A stretch of 64,000 nucleotides of DNA from Glebionis coronaria (GCA_025667525.1 CM046877.1:617782580-617846579), one strand, 5' to 3'; shown: positions 47,451 through 57,950, numbered from the stretch's first letter. Notes: generated from the letters alone by a model not told the origin. Program-made: numbers and translations.

Positions 47451-48649
47451 AAGATAAAAAAAACATTTCAAAAGTTATGCACACTTTTTTAACTCCAAGA
47501 ATTTGGATACAACTACCCGATGAAATTTCACTTGCAACTTTTTAACTCTAAACTATAACTAAAAGATTCATGTCGTTTCAAAGTTTCCAAATCTTTCGAC
47601 AAACTTAATAGAAACCACTCAACACAAAATTACTTCACATATCTAACTAGCAAATTTAGAAAGAAACTTCATTTTGTTGGAGAGAGAATTCCCATCTTAT
47701 CAAAGAAACAAATACTACACGTGTGAATATTTAAATCCTTTTTAGGCTACCCACAACGGTGGGGTTTTGTATCGGTCACCATAAGGTTGCGACCGAATCG
47801 GCCCGTTGCAGCGATTCGGTCGTTGCAATTCAGTCGAGGCAAAAGGGTCGTATGTAAGGTCTAACTGATCATTCGGTCACCACTTTTCATTCATTTTTTT
47901 TTCTTTTTTTTATATATTTTATGGATAATTTATATTAGTTTTAATTAAGTTTTAATTAGATAAAATTTATAAAAAATTTTAAATTTTAATATATTGAATT
48001 TTGTTTAATTCCCCACAACATATATTAATTTGACAATTTTTGGAGTTAGTTTTAGCTAATACATTTTACCCTCTTTACTTCTAATTAAGTCTTTTTTTTA
48101 ATTATTTCTTTAACGATATTTAAGTATACATATTATTGTAATATTTTTATTTTATTTAAAAAAATTATTTGAAAAAAAATATTTATATTAAAAAAATTAA
48201 ACTAGGTCGTACTAGGTCGCCTTGTTAGGGTAAACAGGTCGCACTAGATCGCAGGAGAGAGAAAACTGAAAAAACTAGGCCGTGACCTAAGGCTAGTGGG
48301 AGTGGGTGTAAACTCACCCACCGCCACCTCAGAGCCACGTCAGCTTTTTTTTACCAAACTCATCAAAACTCACCCAAACTCCCTACCGGAGGTAATGACA
48401 CTCACCCAAACTCACTCCACATCACCCCTATTTTTTTAATATTTTTTATTCATATAATTAAAACATTTATTCATACATTTTATTAAAACAGGGGTACATA
48501 GAAAATTAAAACACAGTACGAAGTTAAAGTAAAAACATAGAAAATTAAAACACAGTACGAAAATAAAAATAAAAACATAGAAAATCAAAAACAACATTAA
48601 AAAAAAACAAAAACGGGATATTATAGGCCTCATTGATCTGATCTCGACG

Positions 48650-49989
48650 TCACTCCGCGACTGCGAGTTCACGTCCCGTCAAATGATCTATCGGCTGCAT
48701 ATAATAGTCCAAGTCTTCCTTTTCCTGCTTTTTTCGGGCTACTTCAACTTCTTTTTCCCGGATTTCCATCTTTTTCTTCTTCATCTCAAAATATGCGGCC
48801 TGTTGTTCACCCTGCACAACAAAGGCCCGTTCTTGTTGTTCACTTAACCCAGACAACATCAACCTAGCCAAAGCCTCGTCGTTTGTATTCGACTCCCCCG
48901 AAGCTCTGCTCCCTCTAGACTTAGCCTTAGCTCTGTCCCTTCCCATTGGAGGTGGGATTGGTTGCATTTCTTTATTATCAGTGGCATCAACATCCACACT
49001 GTTACTTGCATCCATATAATTTGAATTAAACGAACTAGACCCAGATGACTTGTATCTCTTTCTTATTTTGGAAGTCGTAGCTAATTCTTTTGGCAATTCA
49101 ACCTTCTTTCATTTCTGGCAGTCTTTCACAACCTCCCAGCAATGATGAAATTTAAATTGTAATCCAACTTGAGCCTCATAATGCATCAACGCCTCATTAA
49201 TCATATCAGCATCCGATGCACCACTTCTAGGCCCCATCTGCATCAGTTGACCATAAACACCACAAAAACGAGCTATACAAGATCGAATTGTCTTCCACTT
49301 CCCGTTTAAAGAATCATAAGTACGAACCCCGGGTTCCTCCGTTTTGCTCTCAAAGTACTCAATGATTTTTGTCCAAAATCCCTACGTACTCATTTCGTTT
49401 CCATGAACGTTGTCACTAGACACGGAAACCCATTCTTTTGCCAAAAAAATTTCCTCTGTTGTTGTCCAATGTTGTTGTCGTTTTGTAGGTTCTTCGACCG
49501 CCTTCTTCTTTTGACGTCCCCTAGATAGTGCCTTCTTTGGTTTAGGTTTTTGGATCGTGTCTTGAGTTTCAGGAACGGTTTCCAGCTCGGCAGACCCGTT
49601 TTATTGATACGAAACAAACCCTTGACTTTCATACGAGTCTGAATACTGCAGGATGTAGGAATCTTGAGTTTCATAGCGGGTTGTGATAAGGAACCACCCC
49701 TATGGCTTTGGTATTGGCTTGGGTTTTGGTTATGGTATTGACTTGGGTATTGACTATGGAATTAACTTGGGTATTGGCTCGGGTATTGGGTAGGGTATTG
49801 ACTAGGGTCCGGGCAACGGTAAGGTGTGTTTTGGTAAGGTTGTGGGTGATACAATGATGGTGGTCGTATGGTGATATCGGATGACGGGTTTTCTAGGTCG
49901 AAAGTTCCTAGCGGTGTGGGTGGTGAATTTTGGGTATTTGGCCTACCTCGACGTTTGTTGGCGGTTTGGGGTGTGTCTTCTTGAGACAT
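48650..49989 (-). pseudogene. MYB/trihelix NAM-like gene of the nested Harbinger element
   Basis: The minus strand starts MSQEDTPQTANKRRGRPNTQ with a Pro/Tyr/Gln-rich N-terminus. A SANT/trihelix-like domain follows (HWTTTEEIFLAKEWVSVSSD, then FWTKIIEYFESKTEEPGVRT, SLNGKWKTIRSCIARFCGVY), then a helical NAM-associated C-terminus (ARLMLSGLSEQQERAFVVQG, REKEVEVARKKQEKEDLDYY). At least three in-frame stops or breaks occur: near 49600, at about 49383 and before 49096. Many plant genomes annotate such genes as 'glutathione S-transferase T3-like' or MYB-like. They match the DNA-binding ORF1 of Harbinger elements. Inactive here. Confidence 0.78.
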
Positions 49990-50182
49990 GATTTGGAGGA
50001 GATGAAGATGAGATGTTTGATTTTTTGTGTGTGAAAAATGAAGAAGATGATAGGGTATTTATTAGTAAATTTTGGGTAAAAAATTTTTTTATTAATAAAA
50101 GTAACGGTCGAAAATTAGTGGTGGGCCCAATTGCATAAACTCACCCAGGTGAGTATGCCTATGTTTTTTTTTGCCTGGGAAG

Positions 50183-50244
50183 AACTCGCGCGCGACATAT
50201 GGTGGGTGGTGGGGGGGGGGGGGGGGGGGGGCTGCGCGCGAGTT
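50183..50244. repeat. 21-G run inside an 11-bp inverted repeat
   Basis: AACTCGCGCGC (50183-50193) and its exact reverse complement GCGCGCGAGTT (50234-50244) enclose 'acatatggtgggtggt' and 21 consecutive G (50211-50231). It lies upstream of the dead MYB-like gene. The frame 50131-50355 crossing it is an artefact. Confidence 0.85.
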
Positions 50245-50308
50245 TTGTCAACTCGCTCGTGGGTTTACACCCACTCCCACCAACCTAATAGCGTTGTAGG
50301 TAGCCTTA

Positions 50309-51550
50309 AAGAATACTATATAAAAAAAATAACAAGAAAAAAATGTTGCATTTAATATAGAGAAAAATATAAGCAATAAAAGTAAATTATATATAGTTTA
50401 AAAGAAACTTTTACTGTTCATGATATCTAAGCCTCTCTTCTTTTTTATTATGTCCGTCTCAAAATTATTGTCCATAAAAAAAAACTACACTATCTAAAAA
50501 AAATGAACTAATTATTGTTTTGATTTTTACAAAACATAAAAATGACAGTTTAATTTTTGTTTCTTTTAAAATATCAATTTGGAGTAAATGTAATATATAG
50601 GGATGAGCACGGTACCGGTCCCGTCCTGAACCCATCCCGAATTAGTGGTATTGAATATTTCCCGAGAATGGGATTCGAGTATCCATATCGGTACCAGGAA
50701 ATCGGGTTTTTTTCCTTTTTTTGGGGAATTTTCTGATTTGGTACGGTCCCGTCCCGAATTAGTGGTCCTAATTTTTTTTTCACCTTATTTTGTAGTCCCG
50801 GTATCCTACCGAACGAGATTCGAGTACCGAAATTCAGTACGGTTTCGGTTCAATTTCAGGATTTGGGTCGAAATACTCATCCTAGTAATATAATAATTTT
50901 AAATAAATCAAACTCTTATTTAAAGAAAAATAACAATAATTTTAAAACAGATGAAAAAAAATAAATAATAATTCTGTAACTGAGGTAGGTAAACTTTTTT
51001 ACTTAAATGACTATTGTAAAGTATCCTATGTTCTTAGTCAATCCTGTCCCTCCATTCAAAACTTTCGTGTGTAGTAGTATCTTTTTATACCGATCAGATA
51101 GATCACTCCACACTTTCTTTATAACCCATCTACCTACTGCAACACAACAAACACACAAACCATGTTTTCAGATCTGCAACACAACAAAGTTGAAATAATT
51201 GGTTGAATGTTTACACCCAGATTCTTCTGTTTAAAAAGGTATAACTCTTTTATTAGTATCTTTTTTACTGTTGCTGTTAAGTTTTTTTTTGTACAGTCAT
51301 GTTGCTTGTTTACTGTTGTTAAGTTTTTTATGCAGTATTTCAACCTAGGTTGAGAGATCAAGCAACCTATGATTATGTTGTGACTTTTAGAGCTTATTCT
51401 TTTTGTCTATATAACCATTGTTTTAAGGATTTTGGGTTTCTATATTTAGAAGGAAATTTAGTTAGTGGTTAGTTGTTACTGTAATTTAACATATTAGTTA
51501 GGGGTTACTTATTAATGTAATTTAACTCTGTTTTCGTTTTCGTTATATAG
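50309..51550. repeat. Remainder of R2 copy 3 and block R3, copy 2
   Basis: From 50309 it continues R2 copy 3 ('atgttgcatttaatatagag'), then matches 31960-32690 and 36290-36760. It leads directly into DGS1-like exon a. Frames 50574-50893, 51007-51198 and 51134-51361 are not genes. Confidence 0.68.
50598..50884. mobile_element. GGTACCGG hAT-like MITE with intact 8-bp duplication
   Basis: TAGGGATGAGCACGG... to ...TACTCATCCTA between perfect GTAATATA repeats (50590-50597 and 50885-50892). An 8-bp duplication with TAG/CTA-type ends marks the hAT superfamily. It is the same ancestral insertion as 32153 and 58370. Confidence 0.85.
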
Positions 51551-51891
51551 GGAAGATGCTTCACTATAAACTTCTACAAGAGATTCTTAGTCACTCCGTC
51601 GTCCATATGCACGGTATCCAGAAGGACCTCCAGTATTGGACGGCCATTGTTGAGGTTTGTAAACCTCCTACTCTTCAATCCTTTTTTTTTGCATTTTCAT
51701 TTTTGCTTAGAGGGCTGGGAACCGTCGCGCCGTGGGGTGCCAAACCCACGGCGCCGATGGCGTGATGACTCCCCGGTGGCACAAAAGCCACGGCGTGTAG
51801 CCCCGGCGCCGACGCACTCACGGGGCGTGGTTGTTTAATTTTTAAAAAAAAAAATTTTTTTTTTTAATTTTTTTTAAACATAACGGCTAGT

Positions 51892-52052
51892 TTTGGAAAA
51901 AAAACTTTTTTTTTTGTTTTAAATGCCATAACGGCTAGTTTTTTAAATAAAAAAAAAAAAAAAAAAAAAAATTTTAAATTAATTGCCTCAAACGGCTAGT
52001 TTTTTTTTAAAAAAAAAAAAAAAAAATTTTTTCAAATTAATCCCTATATATA
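51892..52052 (+). promoter_or_regulatory. Promoter region with three AACGGCTAG motifs and a TATA box
   Basis: AACGGCTAG occurs at 51892-51900, 51930-51938 and 51991-51999, separated by A/T runs. A TATA-like CTATATATACTA lies at about 52044-52055, roughly 90 bp before the ATG at 52140, followed by a CA-rich leader. AACGG is the core of the mitosis-specific MSA element, so cell-cycle control is conceivable but unproven. Confidence 0.5.
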
Positions 52053-52139
52053 CTACATTTCCTATATCATTTTTTACACACACACACAAATCATTCTCTC
52101 ATTCTCTCATTCACAAACACAAACACAAACACAATCAAA

Positions 52140-53228
52140 ATGGCCGGCGAAAATTGGTTCGGATTCACCCACCTCCTTCAATCCAACATGGGTGGCGGTG
52201 ACGGAACTACGTCCAACCCACAATTCCCCGGATTTCCTACCCACGGTCCGATGACTCCCGAAGATCAAGCTTTTATACAAAAGCAACAAGAAGAATATCA
52301 AGCCTATACCCAAAGACGCCAATCACTCCAATCTCCACCACCCGAAACCGAACCAACAAAAAAAACCCGAAAGAAAAACGTCACCAAAAAATCAAAAGAA
52401 CCCGTTCCAAATGAAGGTCTTGGTCGGTGGACCAAGGACGAAGAAGCCGTGCTTGCCGAGTGTTACATCGCGACATCCGAAGATCCGAAAGTTGGGCGTC
52501 ACCAAAAAAGAGACACTCTTTGGATTCGGATTACCCGGGTGTTTAGCGAAAGAAATCATCAAGAACGTACCAAAGACATGCTCACGGGTAAGTGGAATCC
52601 GATGCATCATAATATTATGAAGTGGCACGCCATCTACAAGAAATGTCATCGGAACAAAAAAAGTGGCGAAAGCGAGGTTGATGTGATTGAACGGGCTCGG
52701 GTCATTTACGCGGACGAGAATAGAAATGCCTCGTTTAATCACGAAAAGGCATGGAATGTTTTGAGGAAGTCCCCGAAATGGGACGCACCCGAAGTTGCCC
52801 CGGTTGATTTGCCCGAGATCGAGGAAGGCGATTCGTTTTCGATGCCGATGAACACGGACGAACTATTCCAACGAGATCAACGACCCCGCCCCGCGGGTAA
52901 AGAACGGCCCGGGAAAAAAAGCCGTTCGGAAACATCGGCGAGTACCGGAGGAAGTAACTCGTCTCGATTTGAAGACGCGGTTACCTATGACCTTCGTCTC
53001 CGTCGTGAAGCCTCGCAAAAAGCGTATGCGGCTTCGACACGCAAAGACGACACGATTGCCGAAATGGAGGAGTTGAAATTTCTCAACTATGACACCTCCA
53101 ATATGGATCCCGAAACGGTCGCGTTTATAAACTTTAAAAAAGAAGAAATCAAGGCTCGTCTACGCGCAAAAATGCCGAATACCAATCAATACCGCGACGT
53201 TGAAGATTCCGAAGACTCCTCCAACTAG
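52140..53228 (+). CDS. MYB/trihelix NAM-like protein of a Harbinger element, intact
   Basis: 362 codons, uninterrupted. The N-terminus is Gly/Gln/Pro-rich (MAGENWFGFTHLLQSNMGGG) with a basic patch KKTRKKNVTKKSKEP near residue 80. A MYB/SANT-like trihelix domain spans about 95-205 (GRWTKDEEAVLAECYIATSE, WIRITRVFSE, KWNPMHHNIMKWHAIYKKCH, ERARVIYADE). The C-terminal NAM-associated part (about 255-350) has the conserved FEDAVTYDLRLRREASQKAY followed by a charged helix. Such proteins bind element ends or promoters as the ORF1 product of PIF/Harbinger transposons and are often annotated as glutathione S-transferase T3-like, although no GST fold is present. The ATG follows a TATA-bearing leader. It is the only full-length gene in the window, and its source is transposon rather than host. 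Confidence 0.85.
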   Translation: MAGENWFGFTHLLQSNMGGGDGTTSNPQFPGFPTHGPMTPEDQAFIQKQQEEYQAYTQRRQSLQSPPPETEPTKKTRKKNVTKKSKEPVPNEGLGRWTKDEEAVLAECYIATSEDPKVGRHQKRDTLWIRITRVFSERNHQERTKDMLTGKWNPMHHNIMKWHAIYKKCHRNKKSGESEVDVIERARVIYADENRNASFNHEKAWNVLRKSPKWDAPEVAPVDLPEIEEGDSFSMPMNTDELFQRDQRPRPAGKERPGKKSRSETSASTGGSNSSRFEDAVTYDLRLRREASQKAYAASTRKDDTIAEMEELKFLNYDTSNMDPETVAFINFKKEEIKARLRAKMPNTNQYRDVEDSEDSSN

Positions 53229-54288
53229 TAGTTTTTTTTCGTAATTTTTTCGTTTTTTTTTTTTTTTTTTTTATTCGAAGTTGTATTTTTCTATTTTTTT
53301 AGGATTGTAATATTTATTTTTATTTATGAAATGAATTAATTTAGTTTGAAAATGTGAAAAAAAAAATGGGACCCACAAAGGGGAGTCACTTGGAGTGATG
53401 ACTCCCCTGTTTTTTCTGAGTGAGTGAGTGAGTGGGTTTCGCTGACGTGGCACCCCAAAAACCCCTCACTTGGGGTGATGACTCCTAGCCCTCTTACTAA
53501 TGCTGCCGTTGTATCACCAGGGCTCAGATCTAACATACCATGGAGTTCAATTCACTGAAGACGAGGCGAGCCCCATGTATCCTGAGGGCCATCTTCTCGA
53601 CTTTGACCTTCCTTTGACAGATGACGACGTCTCACCTCAGATATTGTCCAACATACGTGTTCTTACGCATGTCAGATTCTATCTGAGTCGCCTCATCTTC
53701 AAGGTCGGCCAGTCAGCTTTTTAATTATCGTTTTCACTACTTTTTAACTATCCCTTCAATATATAATATGGAACGTGATGTTTCGTTATCTTTTAAATTT
53801 GATCTGGTAAGCGCCCTACAATTATACTACAATAATAATCTTCTACAGAACAACATTCTAAAAAATAACAACATGCTCTTTGTCAACTACTAGTGTTAGT
53901 CTTTAAAAATAGTCACTGTACTGGATTCAGTGATTAAAAGCCACACTATTTGCAGGCCCCTTGTACATTTGAACAACCTGTGGATGATGAGACACCTACT
54001 GCTTCATTAAATAGAATCTATGGAAATCTTTACAAGATGGACATGTATCCGTCTTCATTGGTAAGATTTGGTTGGGAACAGAATCTACGGGAAAAAAAGT
54101 TTTATTGCGAATAATAACGAATATTTGTTTTGTTCTAGGTGGATAAATACCGTGGGCCAATCAAAATGCTTAGAAATTGGATCCCGATTACCGCCGGCGC
54201 TTTTGCAGTTGCTTCATTATCCATATGGATTCTCTATCATAGTGAACCACTTGACATAGATATTGTCACGAGCCATTTCACCAAACCG

Positions 54289-54699
54289 GTAAGACTTTTG
54301 ATCAACCTAGGATAGTGTTGTGACTTCTAGAGCCTATTATTTTGTATCTATAAGCACTTGTCCATGATCTATAGTTGATGGTTTAGTTTAGTTTTAATAT
54401 TATGACGAATGCTCATGTCACGGAATTGGTTATGATATTCGATTACGGCTGAGTATTAAGTATCTTTCCTTTAATATGTTTTTAAGTTTATACTATATGT
54501 GATACTACGTAGTTGATAAATTGAAGAATAGGTGTTATTGTTATATAAAAAGGTAAATGATTCGGATCTAAGGTCTTAAATGATTAAGTGTTTGTTTTAA
54601 ATAAGTTCGAGGTTATATTATTATGTTTGTTAAATTCAGTGTTCTAGTTAGTTTTTGTTTGGTCTTAGTTTTAATGTTGGAAACGTGGCTTTGTAGCTT
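54289..54699 (+). repeat. Block R4, non-coding part, copy 1
   Basis: Matches 60526-60937 closely. AT-rich, no gene. Block R4 as a whole runs 53497-55340 and 59740-61640. Confidence 0.7.
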
Positions 54700-55023
54700 T
54701 GCCTGAACAACAGCTACAGCGACATGAATCTTACTGGCGGCAATTTGTAGCTTTGGGGAACGACAACAGCAACTCCATGAAGTTGTGAAGTGTGATAAGA
54801 TTCGTTTAACTCAAGAAAAGCAACAAACTGAAGCTCGCCTGCAGGAACAATTACAAGCCCACAATTAAAAGCGACTAACTCAATTTCACTTGAGGAACAT
54901 CAGCTAGCCCGGATGTTGGAAATCAAGGAACAATTAGAATATGAAACTCTTTTGCAAAGAAGCGAGACTCTGAGGCAACAACAAAAACAACTTCAAGTTT
55001 TGATGAGTGAAATCATGGTTTAG
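54700..55023 (+). pseudogene. Gln/Glu-rich coiled-coil gene remnant, copy 1
   Basis: Frames with shifts read EQQLQRHESYWRQFVAL, RQQQLHEVVKCDKIRLTQEK, TEARLQEQLQAH, stop, then SLEEHQLARMLEIKE, LEYETLLQRSETLRQQQKQL and QVLMSEIMV with TAG 55021-55023. The heptad-like Leu/Gln pattern suggests a coiled coil. The family is not recognised and there is no similarity to DGS1. About 39 bp present in copy 2 are missing here, in frame. Confidence 0.5.
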
Positions 55024-55342
55024 ATTATCTTCATAAAACTATGTGTTAAATGATTAGGATCAAAGGTGAATAGGTTTATATTATTATGTTTGTTAAGTTC
55101 AAGTGTTCAGAATACTACATGTTTTAGTGTTATCCACGTGATCGATTCGTGAATTCTGGATTTTGAGCATCTAGTTAGTTGTTTTGTAAGTGGCTTATCA
55201 TTTTGTTAGTTTTAGTCGAGTTTGATGCGGCACTGTTCAGTTCTTAGGCATTATGCATTATCCTGAATCAATCATTTCTACATCATCAATATGACAACTG
55301 TTTCTAATTAGATTTATTATGGCACCACTTATATCCTAGATT
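55024..55342. other. Right part of block R4, no gene
   Basis: Matches 61299-61640. Nothing recognised. Confidence 0.55.
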
Positions 55343-56023
55343 GTGTTATTAGTGTTGAAATTTCACTTGCAACTTTTTAACTCTAAACTATAACTAAAGG
55401 ATTCATGTCGTTTCAAAGTTTCCAAATCTTTCGACAAACTCAATAGAAAACACTCAACATAAAATTACTTCACATTTCTAACTAGCAAATTTAGAAAGAA
55501 ACTTCAGAGAGAATTCCCATCTTATCAAAGAAACAAATACTATATGTAGAAAAATTACAATATAGAAAAAATAACAAGAAAAAAATGTTGCATTTAATAT
55601 AGAGGAAAATATAAGCAATAAAAGTAATATATACATTTTTTTCTTTATAATTCAAAGAAACAAATACTTGTAAGACCCATATTGTCCATTAAAATTCAGT
55701 TCGAGTTGGATCAGTTCCGGTCTTGTTCTCGCCCCTAGTCCCCACTCCCTAGTGCATGTTGTCCATTAAAGCGAAAGAAAACAAAAGCTTGTAAGACCCA
55801 TATGTATTTATGTTCCTTTTATTTTTTTTAATTTACCTATTCAAAAAAATGGTGGTCGAGACTCGAGAGTGTGTTTGTGTGGCTGGTGAACATACACAAC
55901 AAATAGAATGTAGAAGATGAAGTGTGGTTGTTTTTTTTTCCTATAAAAAGCAAAGTTGTATTTAAAGCATTGTAGTTTGGTTTATTTTTAGTTTTTGTTT
56001 TAAATTTAAATTTACAATGTCAT
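55343..56023. repeat. Partial R2 tail joined to block R3, copy 3
   Basis: 55343-55640 matches 18120-18420. About 55690-55735 is the 3' end of the hAT element at 18513-19306, and 55735-56023 matches 19307-19600. The stretch between has a short repeat of 'aaagaaacaaatac' and 'cttgtaagacccata'. No gene. Confidence 0.65.
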
Positions 56024-56032
56024 TTGAAAAAT

Positions 56033-56984
56033 GGGGAAATGATCACTGCTGTTAAAAGCAGCTAACTTATCTACCACGTGGGCTTTATGGCCCATTTTCT
56101 CTAATTTAAGACCACATAAAGTCAATCCTCCACTCTTTTTATTCAATTCCTAGTATAATAAGCCTCACTTATTTTTCCTTCAGTTCATTCGTGTACATCA
56201 GAAATCAAACACATATCCAACCAGTAAAAATCTAAGCATTAATTTCATTAAAAATCTATAACATCTTCACAACTTGATTTTCACCTAAGCACCAACAAAT
56301 TTCTTCACCAATTTAACCCACCGGCTCTATTCACTAACTCAGTGATTATATCTTCTCTTCACCATGAACTCAAATCAATGAATAAACTAGATTTGCTACA
56401 TTGTTAATCACGTAGGTGACGTCGGTAAGGACCAAGTGATGATGATGACAATATAGGTAGATTAAGCACTTGTGGCGGTGGCAATAATTTTGACTTAGGA
56501 TGCAGCATGGGAGTTCAAGGCGGTTATAATGTCACAACTTAATAATGGACTCAACATTTCAGTCACCGTTTATTTTGCCGGAGAATTGCCTACCGAATAG
56601 AGTGAACGACGGTGCCAACACGACATGACGTTGAAGAAGCAATGAAATCGCTGAGATAACGACGGTTGTTTATGCGTAGAGATGGTTCTTTAAGCGTAGG
56701 AACAAAAGTGGTCATTCGACTAGAGATGTTTCTTGAAGTGTTGAGTTGGCATTTAGCGAATAAAATACTTGAGGAACAATGGACGGTGGTGGTTTATATA
56801 TGTACTAGAGTGTTTCTCAGTTTGAGAAAGATGATTGTTTATAAATGTTCTTGGTGATGAAAATTGATAAATAGCTAGAACGATGAAATGGATTAAGATA
56901 AATAGGCTGAAATGAGAGAAAATGGGCCATAAAGCCCATACAGTAGACAAGTTAGCTGCTTTTAACAGCAGTGATCATTTCCCC
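56033..56984. mobile_element. MULE-type element, first of a tandem pair, 952 bp
   Basis: Inverted termini of about 75 bp begin GGGGAAATGATCACTGCTG. The left flank is TTGAAAAAT (56024-56032), repeated after the second element (57942-57950); a 9-bp duplication is the mark of Mutator-like elements. R3 copy 1 at about 19590 has the target 'tttgaaaaatatg' uninterrupted. The interior has no transposase; the frames 56666-56857 and 56753-56950 (minus) overlap and lack motifs. Confidence 0.85.
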
Positions 56985-56989
56985 AAAAT

Positions 56990-57941
56990 GGGGAAATGAT
57001 CACTGCTGTTAAAAGCAGCTAACTTATCTACCACGTGGGCTTTATGGCCCATTTTCTCTAATTTAAGACCACATAAAGTCAATCCTCCACTCTTTTTATT
57101 CAATTCCTAGTATAATAAGCCTCACTTATTTTTCCTTCAGTTCATTCGTGTACATCAGAAATCAAACACATATCCAACCAGTAAAAATCTAAGCATTAAT
57201 TTCATTAAAAATCTATAACATCTTCACAACTTGATTTTCACCTAAGCACCAACAAATTTCTTCACCAATTTAACCCACCGGCTCTATTCACTAACTCAGT
57301 GATTATATCTTCTCTTCACCATGAACTCAAATCAATGAATAAACTAGATTTGCTACATTGTTAATCACGTAGGTGACGTCGGTAAGGACCAAGTGATGAT
57401 GATGACAATATAGGTAGATTAAGCACTTGTGGCGGTGGCAATAATTTTGACTTAGGATGCAGCATGGGAGTTCAAGGCGGTTATAATGTCACAACTTAAT
57501 AATGGACTCAACATTTCAGTCACCGTTTATTTTGCCGGAGAATGGCCTACCGAATAGAGTGAACGACGGTGCCAACACGACATGACGTTGAAGAAGCAAT
57601 GAAATCGCTGAGATAACGACGGTTGTTTATGCGTAGAGATGGTTCTTTAAGCGTAGGAACACAAGTGGTCATTCGACTAGAGATGTTTCTTGAAGTGTTG
57701 AGTTGGCATTTAGCGAATAAAATACTTGAGGAACAATGGACGGTGGTGGTTTATATATGTACTAGAGTGTTTCTCAGTTTGAGAAAGATGATTGTTTATA
57801 AATGTTCTTGGTGATGAAAATTGATAAATAGCTAGAACGATGAAATGGATTAAGATAAATAGGCTGAAATGAGAGAAAATGGGCCATAAAGCCCATACAG
57901 TAGACAAGTTAGCTGCTTTTAACAGCAGTGATCATTTCCCC
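56990..57941. mobile_element. MULE-type element, second of a tandem pair, 952 bp
   Basis: Same length and orientation as 56033-56984. By eye I find only two differences (tt/tg in 'gagaattgcc/gagaatggcc' and 'aacaaaag/aacacaag'). The two are separated by AAAAT (56985-56989), the last five bases of the target duplication, rather than by a full 9-bp copy. Confidence 0.85.
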
Positions 57942-57950
57942 TTGAAAAAT

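Larger units (their letters stand above)
45200..47741 (+). repeat. Duplicated block R2, copy 3
   Basis: The closest relative of copy 1 (15620-18310), including the SINE (truncated), the SINE-like insert, the minus frame 46028-46249 and the transposase remnant. It is cut at 47744 by a Harbinger-type element; the sequence resumes at 50309. Confidence 0.75.
48291..50285 (-). mobile_element. PIF/Harbinger-type element with a dead MYB-like gene, 2.0 kb
   Basis: Termini GGCTAGTGGGAGTGGGTGT and, inverted, GGTTGGTGGGAGTGGGTGT lie between TAA duplications (48288-48290 and 50286-50288), the target choice of PIF/Harbinger elements. It carries only a MYB/NAM-like gene remnant on the minus strand and no DDE transposase. 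A 21-G run sits near its right end. Confidence 0.85.
47745..50305. mobile_element. Harbinger-type MITE, host of a second element
   Basis: GGCTACCCACAACGG at 47745 is inverted at ...CGTTGTAGGTAGCC ending 50305, with TTA duplications (47742-47744 and 50306-50308). Without the nested element (48291-50285 plus TAA) it is about 560 bp and non-coding. Its left part has GC-rich 'ggtcg' repeats and an AT-rich middle. Confidence 0.75.
51710..53493 (+). mobile_element. PIF/Harbinger-type element with an intact MYB-like gene, 1.78 kb
   Basis: GAGGGCTGGGA at 51710 and, inverted, GAGGGCTAGGA at 53493 lie between TTA duplications (51707-51709 and 53494-53496). Copy E of the host locus (59680-59750) lacks it, which confirms insertion into the intron. 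The first 130 bp are GC- and CpG-rich ('ccacggcgccgatggcg'). The only gene is the MYB/NAM-like CDS; no DDE transposase is encoded, so movement would need one supplied by another element. Confidence 0.9.
51551..54288 (+). pseudogene. DGS1-like (NCA2 family) gene, N-terminal to membrane exons, copy D
   Basis: Exons a 51551-51654, b 53521-53703, c 53956-54060 and d 54139-54288 join in frame with GT-AG borders. Exon a reads LQEILSHSVVHMHGIQKDLQ and resembles the 'LHTIQKNLHFWQSRAEG' part of DGS1. Exon b (GSDLTYHGVQFTEDEASPMY...) has no counterpart I recognise. Exons c and d (SLNRIYGNLYKMDMYPSSL; VDKYRGPIKMLRNWIPITAG, AFAVASLSIWILYHS) match the segment before and within the first membrane helix of DGS1. 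The intron between a and b holds a 1.78-kb Harbinger element. No exons for the catalytic-helical C-terminus follow; similar ones lie at 333-1249. Exons are open, but the gene is incomplete. Confidence 0.7.

Noticed and set aside
56666..56950. Frames inside the MULE pair as captured genes
   Set aside because: Overlapping frames on both strands, identical in both copies because the copies are near-identical, with no motif.
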